Shown: positions 36,011 through 45,363, counted from the first letter of the stretch. The stretch is 64,000 bases of DNA from JACVSF01 sp036702855 (GCA_036702855.1 DATNQF010000099.1:1-64000); one strand, 5' to 3'. The notes: a model not told the origin generated them from the letters alone. Program-made: numbers and translations.

Positions 36011-36850
36011 TTAGGAAACAAATTTGGGGCGAGCCGCTTGGGTCTGGATCAAGTGCTGTTGCACTCCCTGCCAATCCTCCGCCTGAATCAAAGAGATTAC
36101 TGCGTCTAATTGATCTCGGTAGGCTTGCAGGCTAGCCAGTAGGGCTTCCCGATTGTAATGCGCCATCATCAGACCCAACTCAGGAGGACCACCCCCTACT
36201 CGGCTGGTATCACGAAAACCAGAGCTGGCTAGAGCCTGAGCTAGCTCAGCAACAGCAGGTTCGGGTTCACTCAAACAGGCCTGGATCAAGCTGCTACTCA
36301 CCATTACGGGCAAGTGAGAAATCCAAGCCACTGCCCGGTCATGAATTTCTGGAGAACATTTATACAGTCTGGCGTTTAGATCTTGCACCAGGGTAGACAC
36401 GATTTCAACTGCCTCCGGTGGTGTTTCCCCCAGAGGGGTTAGCACATAAGCCCGTTCTGCAAAAAGTCCTAGCTCAGCAGCTTCTAACCCTACCTCTGTC
36501 TTACCAGCCATCGGATGCCCCCCCACAAACCGGGGCCAATGACGAGTTACACCAGTGACGACAGCCGCCTTAACCGAACCCACATCGGTAACAACTGTCT
36601 GCTCATCTAGCCAAGGTACCATCGCCGCGACCGTTGCCTCGATAGCAGCAATCGGGGTGCATACAAACACCACATCTGCACCAGATAATAAGCTATAGTC
36701 GCTACCCGCTTGGTCTACGACGTGTCGATCAATGGCTTCTTGACAAGTCTGAGGACGTCTTGCAATCCCAACAATCTGATGACCTTGCTGCCTCAGATCC
36801 AACCCCAAGGAACCCCCGATTAAACCCAACCCTACAATTCCAATCTTCAT
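36011..36850 (-). CDS. tyrA: Prephenate/arogenate dehydrogenase
   Basis: TyrA family dehydrogenase of 279 residues in tyrosine synthesis. In cyanobacteria this enzyme usually works on arogenate with NADP. The Rossmann motif I-V-G-L-G-L-I-G-G-S-L-G-L-D-L opens the protein. T-D-V-G-S-V-K and G-G-H-P-M-A-G-K-T-E-V-G are at the active site, and R-A-V-A-W-I-S-H-L-P lies in the helical dimer domain. No ACT domain. Divergent from the pentapeptide gene, with 93 bp between. Confidence 0.93.
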   Translation of the reverse strand: MKIGIVGLGLIGGSLGLDLRQQGHQIVGIARRPQTCQEAIDRHVVDQAGSDYSLLSGADVVFVCTPIAAIEATVAAMVPWLDEQTVVTDVGSVKAAVVTGVTRHWPRFVGGHPMAGKTEVGLEAAELGLFAERAYVLTPLGETPPEAVEIVSTLVQDLNARLYKCSPEIHDRAVAWISHLPVMVSSSLIQACLSEPEPAVAELAQALASSGFRDTSRVGGGPPELGLMMAHYNREALLASLQAYRDQLDAVISLIQAEDWQGVQQHLIQTQAARPKFVS

Positions 36851-36943
36851 CCGTAAATCGTGCCTGCTAGAGGAGCCTCATGCTATGGTCAAAGCTTTCC
36901 TTTTATCTTCAGCCATTGGCGAATCGTTGACTAGGCTTGCCTC

Positions 36944-38488
36944 ATGAACGCCCAAGAACTGTTGGGGAGGTACGATCAAGGGATACGCGATTTTACAGGC
37001 ATTAAGCTAAACGAGTGCAATCTAACCGGCGTTAGCCTTCCGGAAATTGTTCTACAAGGGGCTTGTCTTAATGTATCCAACTTAAGCAGTGCCAACTTGA
37101 TCCGTAGCAACCTCGAAGGTGCTCAACTGAATGTCACTCGGCTAAGTGGAGCCAATCTGAGCTACGCCAATCTGAAGGGCAGCAAACTGAATGTGGCCAA
37201 TTTAATCCGCGTTATTCTAGCCCAAGCGGATTTAACCGGAGCCTCCCTCATTCGCGCTGAAATGGTTCGGGCTAATCTGAGTCGAGCTCAGTTGGTGTCT
37301 GTCAACTTAAGCGAAGCAGATTTGCGGGAATCCAACTTGAACTGGGCCAACCTCCACAGTGCGAATTTGACCCGAGCGGATTTGCGAAGTGGGACTTTGA
37401 CCGGGGCCAATCTGACTCAGGCCAATCTAAGTGGGGTTAACGCAACTCGGGCCACCTTTCAAGGAGCTAACCTCAAGGAGGTGGAGTTGCGGCATGGCAA
37501 CCTGAGCCGAACTGACTTCAGGGGAGCTAACCTTAGGGGGGCTAACCTGCGTTGGGCTGATTTGAGCGGTGCGAATCTAGCCCAGGCTGATTTAACCGAT
37601 GCCAAGTTAAGCGGCGCGAATTTAACCGGAGCTTCCTTGGAAGGCGCTATCCTCGTCAACACAGGTCTTGTTCATGCAGATCTGAGCCACGCTAACTTGA
37701 TGCAGGCTACCTGGATTGACTCAGATCTCTCAGGAGCTACCTTGACCGGGATCAAAGTTTCCGGCACAGTCCGTTACGGTTTGACCTTTTCGGAGGAAAC
37801 CCGGTGTGACTGGATTGACGTCAGCCCAAATGGAGACCAATTAAAAATTGAGCAGTTCACTCTGCCATCGCAACTTGACCAGTTCTTTAATCGATCACCC
37901 GCTCGGGTAAGGATAACGGTTGACTGTCCGCTTTCCCCGGTGGCTCATCAAGCCCTCGCGAGCGACGGATACCAGTTGTCGAAACTCAGCCCTCTTTTTG
38001 AAGTTCCACCCTGTATTGAAATCAGCACCCGTAAAACCGTTTTGACCTACACTGTGGCTCAAAACACACTTCTACCCGCATTGGCCTACGGTGCTCTGTT
38101 TCCCTTTCAAATACGAGCAGAGGGGCAACGCGCTATTCTCGATGCGATCGCACAGGTCCAGCAGCACCTCAGCGATGCCCCCGAATCCCCATTACCCCGC
38201 TCCCTGCTGGCCCCTCTAAGCGGAGCCTTGACCATTACAGCTCAGCGACTGCGCACTCTAACACCAGTTTCATCAGAACTCGCTCTAGGCACTGATCCCT
38301 TCTTTCAGTCACCCGTTCAAGTGGAATTGATCAACTCCAGTAACCACCGCTTGGAAATTTACCAAAGTCCTCATTTTGGAGTACGGCAGAACTTTACAGA
38401 AGACATTTCAGAGACGCTGGAAACGCCTGGGTTGCCAGTCTCCCTCACCGAACTGCTGATTTTTTTCCAACACTGCCGCTTTCCCTAA
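36944..38488 (+). CDS. Pentapeptide-repeat protein
   Basis: Protein of 514 residues. Residues about 15-265 consist of A-[N/D]-L-x-x pentapeptide repeats, which fold into a right-handed four-sided beta-helix. The remaining 250 residues form a separate domain that I do not recognise. It contains W-I-D-V-S-P-N-G-D, Y-T-V-A-Q-N-T-L-L-P and a C-terminal L-L-I-F-F-Q-H-C. No signal peptide or membrane segment. Cyanobacteria carry many such proteins, mostly of unknown role. The next gene starts 99 bp downstream on the same strand. Confidence 0.87.
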   Translation: MNAQELLGRYDQGIRDFTGIKLNECNLTGVSLPEIVLQGACLNVSNLSSANLIRSNLEGAQLNVTRLSGANLSYANLKGSKLNVANLIRVILAQADLTGASLIRAEMVRANLSRAQLVSVNLSEADLRESNLNWANLHSANLTRADLRSGTLTGANLTQANLSGVNATRATFQGANLKEVELRHGNLSRTDFRGANLRGANLRWADLSGANLAQADLTDAKLSGANLTGASLEGAILVNTGLVHADLSHANLMQATWIDSDLSGATLTGIKVSGTVRYGLTFSEETRCDWIDVSPNGDQLKIEQFTLPSQLDQFFNRSPARVRITVDCPLSPVAHQALASDGYQLSKLSPLFEVPPCIEISTRKTVLTYTVAQNTLLPALAYGALFPFQIRAEGQRAILDAIAQVQQHLSDAPESPLPRSLLAPLSGALTITAQRLRTLTPVSSELALGTDPFFQSPVQVELINSSNHRLEIYQSPHFGVRQNFTEDISETLETPGLPVSLTELLIFFQHCRFP

Positions 38489-38587
38489 AGTCTAAGTTCT
38501 CGGAGAAATTGATGCAGCCTGCTCGTCGGGAGCACGAGTGGCATGTGTCAAAATGAGAGTTCAATCTTATAAAGACGCCTTTCTCCC

Positions 38588-40135
38588 GTGATCGAAGCCG
38601 AGGTCCACCAGCAGTTACGCGCTTTCTTGCGGGAGCAGGGTGATCCCGCTTGGCCGCATCACCTCACTCTGGCTCGCCTAGTTGCCCGGGCTCTCCGGCT
38701 CGACCGTAGCGCGCTGATTCAGGTTGGCAGTCCCGCAGCTTATCATGGTCGCTACCGCCTCAGCTACCTCATGTCTTTGCTGCTCTGGCCTGGTCCCCTT
38801 GTTTTGGTCATGCCAGAGTGGACACAGCAGCAGTTACTGCGGGTTGATTTGCCGCGTTTACGGGACTGGGTACCCACTTACAAGTCGGTTTTAGCAGGAG
38901 ATCAATGGCCCGACTCCCACTTCATGGGCTTGCTGATTACTTCCCCCCAAACTTGGCTAGCCGACCGATTGGGCAGCCAGACACGCTTTCCAACCGGAAT
39001 TCCCACCGTCATTGATGGGGCCGACGACCTAGAGGACTGGGTGCGGGAACAGTTGACAATCACGCTAGGTAGTCCCGATTGGGACGCTCTGGTTCAAGCC
39101 TATCCCGATCAGCAGTCTTTCATTTTGGACACTCGGGTTCGGCTAACCCATTTAGCCTTTCAGCATCCAGAAAACCCCTATCAATGCCACTTGTTGGATT
39201 CGCCAGAGCAGACACTCTTGCGATCGCTTCACCAAGAAATCATTGGCCACCATCCCCAGCCCTTTCAGGCCCAAGCAGCAATGCCGACTAACTGGCAACA
39301 CTTCTGGGAGCAAATCGACCAAGGGGACCGTCTGCTCTGGCTTTCCCTAAACCGAGCTGAGGGCCAGTTTTGTCTCCACTGTAGTCCAATTAATTTAGCT
39401 TCCAGGTTAGAGGCTCTCTGGCAGCAGCAGCCTGTGGTTTTGCTGGGGGCCGCCTTGGACCAAGAAACGCAAGCCCCGGTGTACCGAGAGCGCCTAGGCT
39501 TGGGGGAAATGACCTGTCTAAAGTTTTCCCCCGACCGCCAGCATGAATTTATTCAACTCTATCTTCCTGATCACCTACCTCTCCCCAATACCCCTCAGTT
39601 TCAGGCCTCGTTGCTGTCAGAAATTCGGCAGCTTTTGTTTTTCCATGCGCCGACGTCGGGTCTAACTGTCGTCCTGGTAGGAGATTCGCCCCTTAAATCT
39701 CAGTTAGGAGCAACCCTAGCAGCTGAGTTTGGCACCCGAGTGCAAGTGGAGCGTACCCAGATTCCCTCACAAGGTATTTTGGTGACGGGATGGGACTTCT
39801 GGAAAAGACATCAGCGGAGCTTCCCTGCACCTTCGCTGATCATTATTCCAACCTTACCCATTCCTTCTCTAGAAGACCCTTTGGTGGCAGGACGGGTAGC
39901 CTACTATAAGCGCAGACGCCAGGATTGGTTTCGGTTGTATCTGCTGCCGACCGCCCTCAACGAGTTGCAAAGAGCAGTAGCCCCGGTACGGGAATCCCAA
40001 GGGGGGGTAGCGTTGTTAGATACTCGCGTTCACTACCGGAGCTATGGTCACCAAATTTTAGAGGCACTTGGTCCAGCTGCCTGTACTCGTTCTCTGCGTT
40101 TCAATTGGCTGATCGATGCAGAATTCCCTTCTTGA
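38588..40135 (+). CDS. Degenerate DinG-like helicase family protein
   Basis: Protein of 515 residues. Overall order resembles the cyanobacterial branch of DinG/XPD-like helicases: N-terminal L-R-x-F-L-R-E-Q-G, then A-R-L-V-A-R-A-L, then the C-terminal P-F/T-L-P-I-P-S-L-E-D-P and Y-Y-K-R-R-R-Q-D-W-F-R-L-Y-L-L-P-x-A-L-N-E-L-Q-R. The nucleotide motifs are missing. Where a G-x-G-K-[T/S] loop is expected it reads I-Q-V-G-S-P-A-A-Y-H-G-R-Y, and the DEAH box is I-D-G-A-D-D. Cysteines for an Fe-S cluster are absent. It is probably not an active helicase; a binding role is inference. GTG start. Confidence 0.6.
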   Translation: MIEAEVHQQLRAFLREQGDPAWPHHLTLARLVARALRLDRSALIQVGSPAAYHGRYRLSYLMSLLLWPGPLVLVMPEWTQQQLLRVDLPRLRDWVPTYKSVLAGDQWPDSHFMGLLITSPQTWLADRLGSQTRFPTGIPTVIDGADDLEDWVREQLTITLGSPDWDALVQAYPDQQSFILDTRVRLTHLAFQHPENPYQCHLLDSPEQTLLRSLHQEIIGHHPQPFQAQAAMPTNWQHFWEQIDQGDRLLWLSLNRAEGQFCLHCSPINLASRLEALWQQQPVVLLGAALDQETQAPVYRERLGLGEMTCLKFSPDRQHEFIQLYLPDHLPLPNTPQFQASLLSEIRQLLFFHAPTSGLTVVLVGDSPLKSQLGATLAAEFGTRVQVERTQIPSQGILVTGWDFWKRHQRSFPAPSLIIIPTLPIPSLEDPLVAGRVAYYKRRRQDWFRLYLLPTALNELQRAVAPVRESQGGVALLDTRVHYRSYGHQILEALGPAACTRSLRFNWLIDAEFPS

Positions 40136-40198
40136 TAGCACGTTGATAGGTGCCAGAACTCAGTAGAATAGAAGAGAAGCGCACGGTGGAAGACTTCC

Positions 40199-40414
40199 AT
40201 GGGGGAAGCAAAACGGCGACGGGAACAGTTGGGCGAAGACTACGGCAAAGAAAAACCAGTTCTTCCTGGATTGCCCATTACTAAAGAACAATCTCAGAAG
40301 TTCGCTGGTTGGGTCACTCGCGGCACTTGGATTGCGATCGCATTGACTATTGGCTTTTGGATTACGTTACGGTTCATTGGACCTGGCTTAGGCTGGTGGG
40401 AGTTGTCGGGCTAA
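40199..40414 (+). CDS. DUF2839 small membrane protein
   Basis: Protein of 71 residues. The start M-G-E-A-K-R-R-R and the later L-P-I-T-K, with one C-terminal transmembrane helix (about 42-60) and the ending G-W-W, match the cyanobacterial and plastid DUF2839 family. Function unknown. A clear terminator follows. Confidence 0.88.
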   Translation: MGEAKRRREQLGEDYGKEKPVLPGLPITKEQSQKFAGWVTRGTWIAIALTIGFWITLRFIGPGLGWWELSG

Positions 40415-40799
40415 GCCGTTCCACTTAAGTAAGTTCGAATATTTGTTTTTTCCTGCCCTTCCTAGAGAAGGGGCAGGATTGTTTTGCTTGCTACTGCAAC
40501 TCCTACGGTTTTTGATTAGGATTGGGCTAAAGTCAGGGCTTCAAGCATAAGACTCGATATTTGAACCCATCTACTGCGATTTTTAAGCAATTTTCACCAA
40601 TATCAGGGTCTTAGGTCGGTGAAATAAGGCAATCTCCGAGTTAAGCATTAAGGTTACTTCACTTCTATCCCGGAACTTGGCTTAACTCGTTAGGATAGAG
40701 CAACCGTTTCTATGCCAGAATTCATCACCCAACCTTAAAAACTTAAGGTATTGTTAATAACTCACCTTACAATAGGGTGTGGTACAGAGGAGATTGGAC
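40415..40799. other. Intergenic before the DUF1815 gene
   Basis: 385 bp. It holds the DUF2839 terminator at the left and, presumably, the promoter for the DUF1815 gene at the right. No ORF or RNA gene recognised. Confidence 0.5.
40452..40484 (+). terminator. Terminator after the DUF2839 gene
   Basis: CCTGCCCTT (40452-40460) pairs with AAGGGGCAGG (40468-40477), with one bulged G, and is followed by ATTGTTTT. Confidence 0.75.
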
Positions 40800-41144
40800 A
40801 TGTTTGTCAGATTGGCAGAACAACATAGGCAATTTGTCCAGGATCTAGTCATGAACCTTCAGGCTCTTGCGACAGTCCTGGAAAACCGAGGTTATCTAGC
40901 TTCCTGCTACACTTGCGGGGGGCAAATGAATAGTGCTTCTTTTATGGTGAGTTTAGGGGACAACCACCTCATTCGTTTTTTGGTATCCGATTATGGGATC
41001 ACCTGGACAGAGATGCGGGACGACCGTGAACTGATGAAATTGGAAGGAGCCGAAGCTATCAATCAGCTTCAAGAGTTGGCTAACTTGGTCAAATACCAAA
41101 TCAAGCCCTCTAATTCTCGTCAGTCCTTCTTGCACAAGGTTTAG
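40800..41144 (+). CDS. DUF1815 family protein
   Basis: Protein of 114 residues of the cyanobacterial DUF1815 family, function unknown. Recognised by F-V-R-L-A-E-Q-H-R-Q-F-V-Q-D-L-V-M-N-L-Q-A-L, Y-L-A-S-C-Y-T-C-G and S-D-Y-G-I-T-W-T-E-M-R-D-D-R-E-L-M-K-L. A paired C-Y-T-C could bind a metal. GTG at 40779 lies upstream in frame; the ATG at 40800 matches relatives. Single gene. Confidence 0.88.
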   Translation: MFVRLAEQHRQFVQDLVMNLQALATVLENRGYLASCYTCGGQMNSASFMVSLGDNHLIRFLVSDYGITWTEMRDDRELMKLEGAEAINQLQELANLVKYQIKPSNSRQSFLHKV

Positions 41145-41697
41145 TTCTAGAACAACTCTGCACATAAAGTTTACTAAGGGTTCTCTGTAGAGCCTTCAAG
41201 AACCTTGGCTTGGCGCAAACACAAAGCCCTTGTACTAGTTGAACAAACCGCGTATTCTTTCCACGCGAGGCTTCGCTGATCCAGGTTCTATTTAGGCTGC
41301 CTAGGTAAAGAAGCGGGTAGGGCGGTTGGGAAAGAGAGAAATTCAGTACCACCATAACTTCAAGTCCTACTGCGCCGTTGAGTCTAGCAACTGGTGTCTT
41401 TTTCCCTAGCATCCAGCATCAGTTGAGAAGCCTTAATGCGCAACCGTTTGAGCAAAGATTTTAAACCCTCAGAAGGATCGGGAACTACCGTAATTTCCCA
41501 CTTCTTCCAAAGGGTATTCTAGGCTACATTCAAGGTGGTAGAGAGTTCCACCCAACTTCTGTCTTAACAGACTTAGCCCTTAGCTTGAGCGTTCTCGCTT
41601 CTGCGGTTCAGCCCAGCGGATTGAGAGGTAATAGGTGTTCTGAACAGAACATACCGCTTGGTGGACCTAGTTGCGTATAGGTAAGGGCTCGAGTTAC
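41145..41697. other. Intergenic with possible decayed coding sequence
   Basis: 553 bp with no complete gene. On the minus strand, 41403-41510 or so reads in one frame W-E-I-T-V-V-P-D-P-S-E-G-L-K-S-L-L, then R-I-K-A-S-Q-L-M-L-D-A-R-E, bounded by stops on both sides. Another open stretch (41110-41412, minus) lies in a different frame. This pattern suggests a decayed leftward gene, but I cannot name a parent. Confidence 0.35.
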
Positions 41698-42576
41698 ATG
41701 ACATCTTCGTTTTCCCGGTGGCATCACGAGTATGTGGAGACCAACCATATTCGGCTTCACTGTGTGACTCAAGGGGAAGGTGAACTGGTTATCCTTCTGC
41801 ACAGTGTGATGGAGTTTTGGTATTCCTGGCGGCATCAGTTACCCGCTCTATCTCGTCGATTTCGAGTGGTAGTTCCTGATCTACGAGGCTGCAATGACTC
41901 TGAAAAGCCGAACAACGGTTACGATCTCGACACGCTGAGTCAAGACATTCTAGGGCTGATGCAATCTTTAGGCTACTCCCGTGCTCACATTGTCGGGCAT
42001 GCCTGGGGGGGTACCTTAGCTTGGCATCTAGCGCAAAAGATGCCTCAGGCTGTTGATCGGCTTGCTGTACTCAATGGAGCCCATCCTCAACAATTTCGTC
42101 GGGATCTGGTTGGCAATTTGGATCAACTGCGTCGTAGCTGGCGACTGCTAGCCCTGCAAATGCCGGGTCTACCGGAATGGGCCATTGAACAGAATTTGCC
42201 CCAATTTGTAAACTCTTTCTTTCAGAAGCAGGTTGTTCGTAAAGGAGCTTTTTCTGCCCAAGACGTGCAGATCTACCAGGATGCGCTACAGAAACCAGGT
42301 GCGATCGCAGCTGCCTTAAACTATTACCGCCAATTGCTGTCTTTGCCGGCTTGGGCCAATAGCTGGTGGTCGCCGATTGATCCTATTGAAGTTCCAACCC
42401 TGGTGCTGTGGGGTGAGGAAGACACCTTCTTCAGCCGGGGTTTACTCGACAATGTCGCTTCTTTAGTTAAAGCGCCGATGCGGCTCCGTCAAATTCCACA
42501 GTGCGGTCATTGGATTCAGCAAGAGGTCCCACAAACTGTCAATCGCGAACTTCTTCGCTTTCTGTGTGAGCCTTAA
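41698..42576 (+). CDS. Alpha/beta-hydrolase fold protein lacking its nucleophile
   Basis: Protein of 292 residues close to epoxide hydrolases and haloalkane dehalogenases: F-W-Y-S-W-R-H-Q-L-P-A-L-S, D-L-R-G-x-x-D-S-x-K-P, Y-D-L-D-T-L-S-Q-D-I, V-L-W-G-E-E-D and C-G-H-W-I-Q-Q-E. The nucleophile elbow, normally G-H-D-W-G-G, reads G-H-A-W-G-G. The oxyanion-hole motif H-G-x-P-E-F-W reads H-S-V-M-E-F-W. The general-base His remains. The frame is intact, so it may be a pseudoenzyme under selection or an early pseudogene. TTG 41671 is an alternative start. Confidence 0.85.
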   Translation: MTSSFSRWHHEYVETNHIRLHCVTQGEGELVILLHSVMEFWYSWRHQLPALSRRFRVVVPDLRGCNDSEKPNNGYDLDTLSQDILGLMQSLGYSRAHIVGHAWGGTLAWHLAQKMPQAVDRLAVLNGAHPQQFRRDLVGNLDQLRRSWRLLALQMPGLPEWAIEQNLPQFVNSFFQKQVVRKGAFSAQDVQIYQDALQKPGAIAAALNYYRQLLSLPAWANSWWSPIDPIEVPTLVLWGEEDTFFSRGLLDNVASLVKAPMRLRQIPQCGHWIQQEVPQTVNRELLRFLCEP

Positions 42577-42645
42577 ATCGGCTGGGTATACTCTGGCCAG
42601 GGTGCGATAACCATTAGGATTTACAGAATCTTCTTCAAACGGCTC

Positions 42646-43434
42646 TTGTCACTGCCGGATGAAGATGTCTGGGCTTGCAATAATGGATTAAAGCATGCGA
42701 TGGCCATGATGTTGGATCCCCGTAGCCTATACGAATACTCCATGTCTCTTAGTGATTCTTCCGAGGATGTGGAGCTACAGAAGCGCCTTGAACTCTTCCA
42801 AGTATTTTCTAAGCTCTATAGTCGACACCGGGATCTACTCAACGAAATCCTAGCGCTAGAGCAGACAGATGCACGGGTACCTAGACCTAAAGGTCTCTTC
42901 AGCTATATCCAGGGTCTTGTGCTAGGGCAAAACGCCCTTTTAATAACCAATTTGATTGATGGCCAGTCCCAAATTTTGGAACAAGGCCAACAAATGTGGC
43001 TAATTGGTCGAGACGGGAGCCAAGTTTCGATACCAATCCGTGACAAACGCCTATCTCGACGGCATGCCGCTATCCAGTACGATTCTCAGCAAGGCTTTCA
43101 CATCGCCGATCTAGGCAGCACAAATGGAACCTTTGTCAACGGTGAGCGGATCCTTCAGCCAATGCTGCTTCAGGATGGTGATCGGATTCGGCTTGGCAGC
43201 ATGACCTGTAGCTTTTTTATATGCCAGGAGGGACAGCCCCTCCCTTCCGCCTCAGCAGAGACATTGGAGTACTTGAACAGCGCGGTTGTGTCTCCGACAC
43301 CGCTTGAAGATACGGACTCCGAAACCTCTTTAGCCAACTCTAGCAAGGTAGGAGAGCAGGTAGAGGGGGAAATCCCACCCTTTGTCTTTGAGGAGACGCT
43401 TCGCTTTGCTAGAAGCCGTTCTTTTCAGAATTGA
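42646..43434 (+). CDS. FHA-domain protein
   Basis: Protein of 262 residues. A helical N-terminal half (about 1-95) precedes a forkhead-associated domain (about 115-195), which binds phosphothreonine peptides. Conserved FHA residues are all present: L-I-G-R-D, L-S-R-R-H-A-A-I and D-L-G-S-T-N-G-T-F-V-N-G. An acidic Ser/Thr-rich tail follows. Partners may include Hanks-type kinases such as the one at 22874. The start is uncertain: TTG at 42646 opens the frame and the first ATG is at 42700. Confidence 0.85.
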   Translation: MSLPDEDVWACNNGLKHAMAMMLDPRSLYEYSMSLSDSSEDVELQKRLELFQVFSKLYSRHRDLLNEILALEQTDARVPRPKGLFSYIQGLVLGQNALLITNLIDGQSQILEQGQQMWLIGRDGSQVSIPIRDKRLSRRHAAIQYDSQQGFHIADLGSTNGTFVNGERILQPMLLQDGDRIRLGSMTCSFFICQEGQPLPSASAETLEYLNSAVVSPTPLEDTDSETSLANSSKVGEQVEGEIPPFVFEETLRFARSRSFQN

Positions 43435-43623
43435 TGAGGAAGGATACAAGAGATGTTGGGGCCACCCTGATCTCTGCTTCCCGTTGACACCCATTTGATT
43501 AGCATCAATTCATAGGAAGCTTGCCCAAAAAGCCCAAGGGATCGTTGATACTGCAAACAGCCCTATGTAATTTTTCTCAATAGCAGTTAGCAGGGCACGT
43601 GAACTATTGGGTGAGGTGATGTT

Positions 43624-44361
43624 TTGCCCCTACTCCTACCTCGGAAAAACTTGGTTGCCCAAGTCGCACGCTTATTTCCAGACGGGCTTTTCTACCTTCC
43701 AATCCAGCAACCAGTCGTAGCTCTGACCATCGATGACGTACCCACGCCGGGTGATATTGGTGACCGCTCTAGCCGCTTAATCCTAGATGCGATCTCATCT
43801 CACAACAACACTGCGAATCATCCGGCTCGGGCCACTTTTTTTATTATTTCCAGTCACCTCAATCCAGGAAGCACCTTCTTTCAAGAGGCACTTGCTCAGA
43901 ATCATGAGTTGGCAAACCACGGCACTGCTGACACGACAGCTGCCCTCCTTTATCCGGAGGCGTTTGCCAGCCACTTTCGAGATGCTCATAACCACATTAC
44001 TGACCTATGTCAACAGCCATTGCGGTGGTATAGACCTGGTCGGGGACTCTACAACCAGATTATGCTAGAACACTTGCGGCTGACCCCAGGCTATGAGAGC
44101 CGCTTTGCCCTAGCCTCGATGGTTCCCTTTGATACTTTTCGGCCCACAAATGATCCCGCTTTCACCCTCTGGTATCTTTCCCAGTTCATTTTTCCAGGAG
44201 CTATTCTGCTGCTTCACGGTGGCTCGATGGAACGTTCTCTCCAAACCGCTCAGGTGCTTCCCATCCTCCTACGCTTGCTTGATGAGCAAGGATATGAGGT
44301 GGTGACGTTATCAGAACTCTATGATCGCTCTGTCTCTCAAACTGCTTCACAGGACTGCTGA
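43624..44361 (+). CDS. Polysaccharide deacetylase (NodB-like) family protein
   Basis: Carbohydrate esterase 4 (NodB) homology protein of 245 residues. Motif 1 is L-T-I-D-D-V-P (base and metal Asp present), motif 2 is E-L-A-N-H-G-T-A-D in place of the usual H-[S/T]-x-x-H, and motif 3 is W-Y-R-P-G-R-G-L-Y. C-terminal L-L-H-G-G holds the catalytic His. So one of two metal histidines in motif 2 is replaced, which makes activity uncertain. No signal peptide. An in-frame stop at 43612 forces the start to be TTG 43624 or later. Confidence 0.82.
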   Translation: MPLLLPRKNLVAQVARLFPDGLFYLPIQQPVVALTIDDVPTPGDIGDRSSRLILDAISSHNNTANHPARATFFIISSHLNPGSTFFQEALAQNHELANHGTADTTAALLYPEAFASHFRDAHNHITDLCQQPLRWYRPGRGLYNQIMLEHLRLTPGYESRFALASMVPFDTFRPTNDPAFTLWYLSQFIFPGAILLLHGGSMERSLQTAQVLPILLRLLDEQGYEVVTLSELYDRSVSQTASQDC

Positions 44362-44383
44362 GTAGCGCTTAAGCAGGAGGGCT

Positions 44384-45217
44384 TTAAAGCAGAAATTTTT
44401 CAATGGCATCAGCAACTCCGTTGACCTCGACGCTTGGGGCGACCCAATCTGCTGCCTCTTTAACAGCTTGGGGAGCATCACCCATCGCTACGCCAATTCC
44501 GGCATAGCGGATCATCTCCAAATCGTTGAAGTTATCACCAATTGCCATGACCTGATCAGGCTTCAAATCTAGCAACTCCTCGGCTAGATAGCGCACGGCG
44601 TACCCCTTATTGGCTTGAGGGTGGGTAGCTTCAAAAAAGGTGCTAACAGACCGGGTTAAGTAAAGTTCTTCAGGGGTATAGCGCTGCCCCAACTTCAGCA
44701 GCAGATCCTCAATTACGGTTGGATCAGGGCTGAGGGCAAGTAGTTTTGTGGTTTCTAGCGCAACATTCTGATGCAAAAGCTGATGCAGGTCGCCAGCGGT
44801 AATCGGTTCGATTCCCGAGCGAGCTGCGTAAACACGGGTATCATCAATAATCGCTCGCACGTGCAGAGCATCATCAATATATAGGTGAATGGAAAGGGCG
44901 TTCTCAGCTTCTAGGGGAGCTAGATGAGTCAGGATTTCTAGGGCAAGATTTCGAGGCAGGGGGGAATGACGTAGTAACTTTTGGGTGCGAGGATCTTTGA
45001 TGAAAGCACCTTGGTAAGCCATCAACGGCAAGGTAGAGTTAATGGCTGTATGGAACCTTAAGGCAGCACGGTACATGCGTCCGGTTGCGATCGCAACCTC
45101 GATGCCTCGGGCCTGAACTGCTCGAATTCGCTCCAAGACATGAGGTGTGATCTCATTCGAGTGTCCGGCTACAGTGCCATCAATATCAAGGACGAGCAGT
45201 CGAATATCGGCTGTCAT
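44384..45217 (-). CDS. Cof-type HAD hydrolase
   Basis: HAD-superfamily phosphatase of 277 residues, Cof (IIB) subfamily. The nucleophile motif is L-D-I-D-G-T near residue 10. The Thr/Ser of motif II lies in I-A-T-G-R. Lys of motif III is in N-K-G-Y-A-V, and the metal-binding end is G-D-N-F-N-D-L-E-M-I. A C2B cap lies between about 85 and 190. The family dephosphorylates sugar phosphates, pyridoxal phosphate and similar metabolites; the substrate is not readable. It converges on the deacetylase gene. Confidence 0.92.
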   Translation of the reverse strand: MTADIRLLVLDIDGTVAGHSNEITPHVLERIRAVQARGIEVAIATGRMYRAALRFHTAINSTLPLMAYQGAFIKDPRTQKLLRHSPLPRNLALEILTHLAPLEAENALSIHLYIDDALHVRAIIDDTRVYAARSGIEPITAGDLHQLLHQNVALETTKLLALSPDPTVIEDLLLKLGQRYTPEELYLTRSVSTFFEATHPQANKGYAVRYLAEELLDLKPDQVMAIGDNFNDLEMIRYAGIGVAMGDAPQAVKEAADWVAPSVEVNGVADAIEKFLL

Positions 45218-45363
45218 GTCCTATTTGCTCCCGCGATGAAACAATTCCGCCCCCATTATGCTCATATTTTGCAAAAGAGTGGGGTTAAGGAGCGACAATT
45301 TGACCCATCGGGAGTAGACTGGAGCGTTTGTAACAATGTTCACCCACCGGATTGCATTGCTTC

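Noticed and set aside
36944..37760. Dense DNA repeats in the pentapeptide gene as a tandem repeat element
   Set aside because: The repeats are diverged 15-base units that follow the A-[ND]-L-x-x protein pattern.
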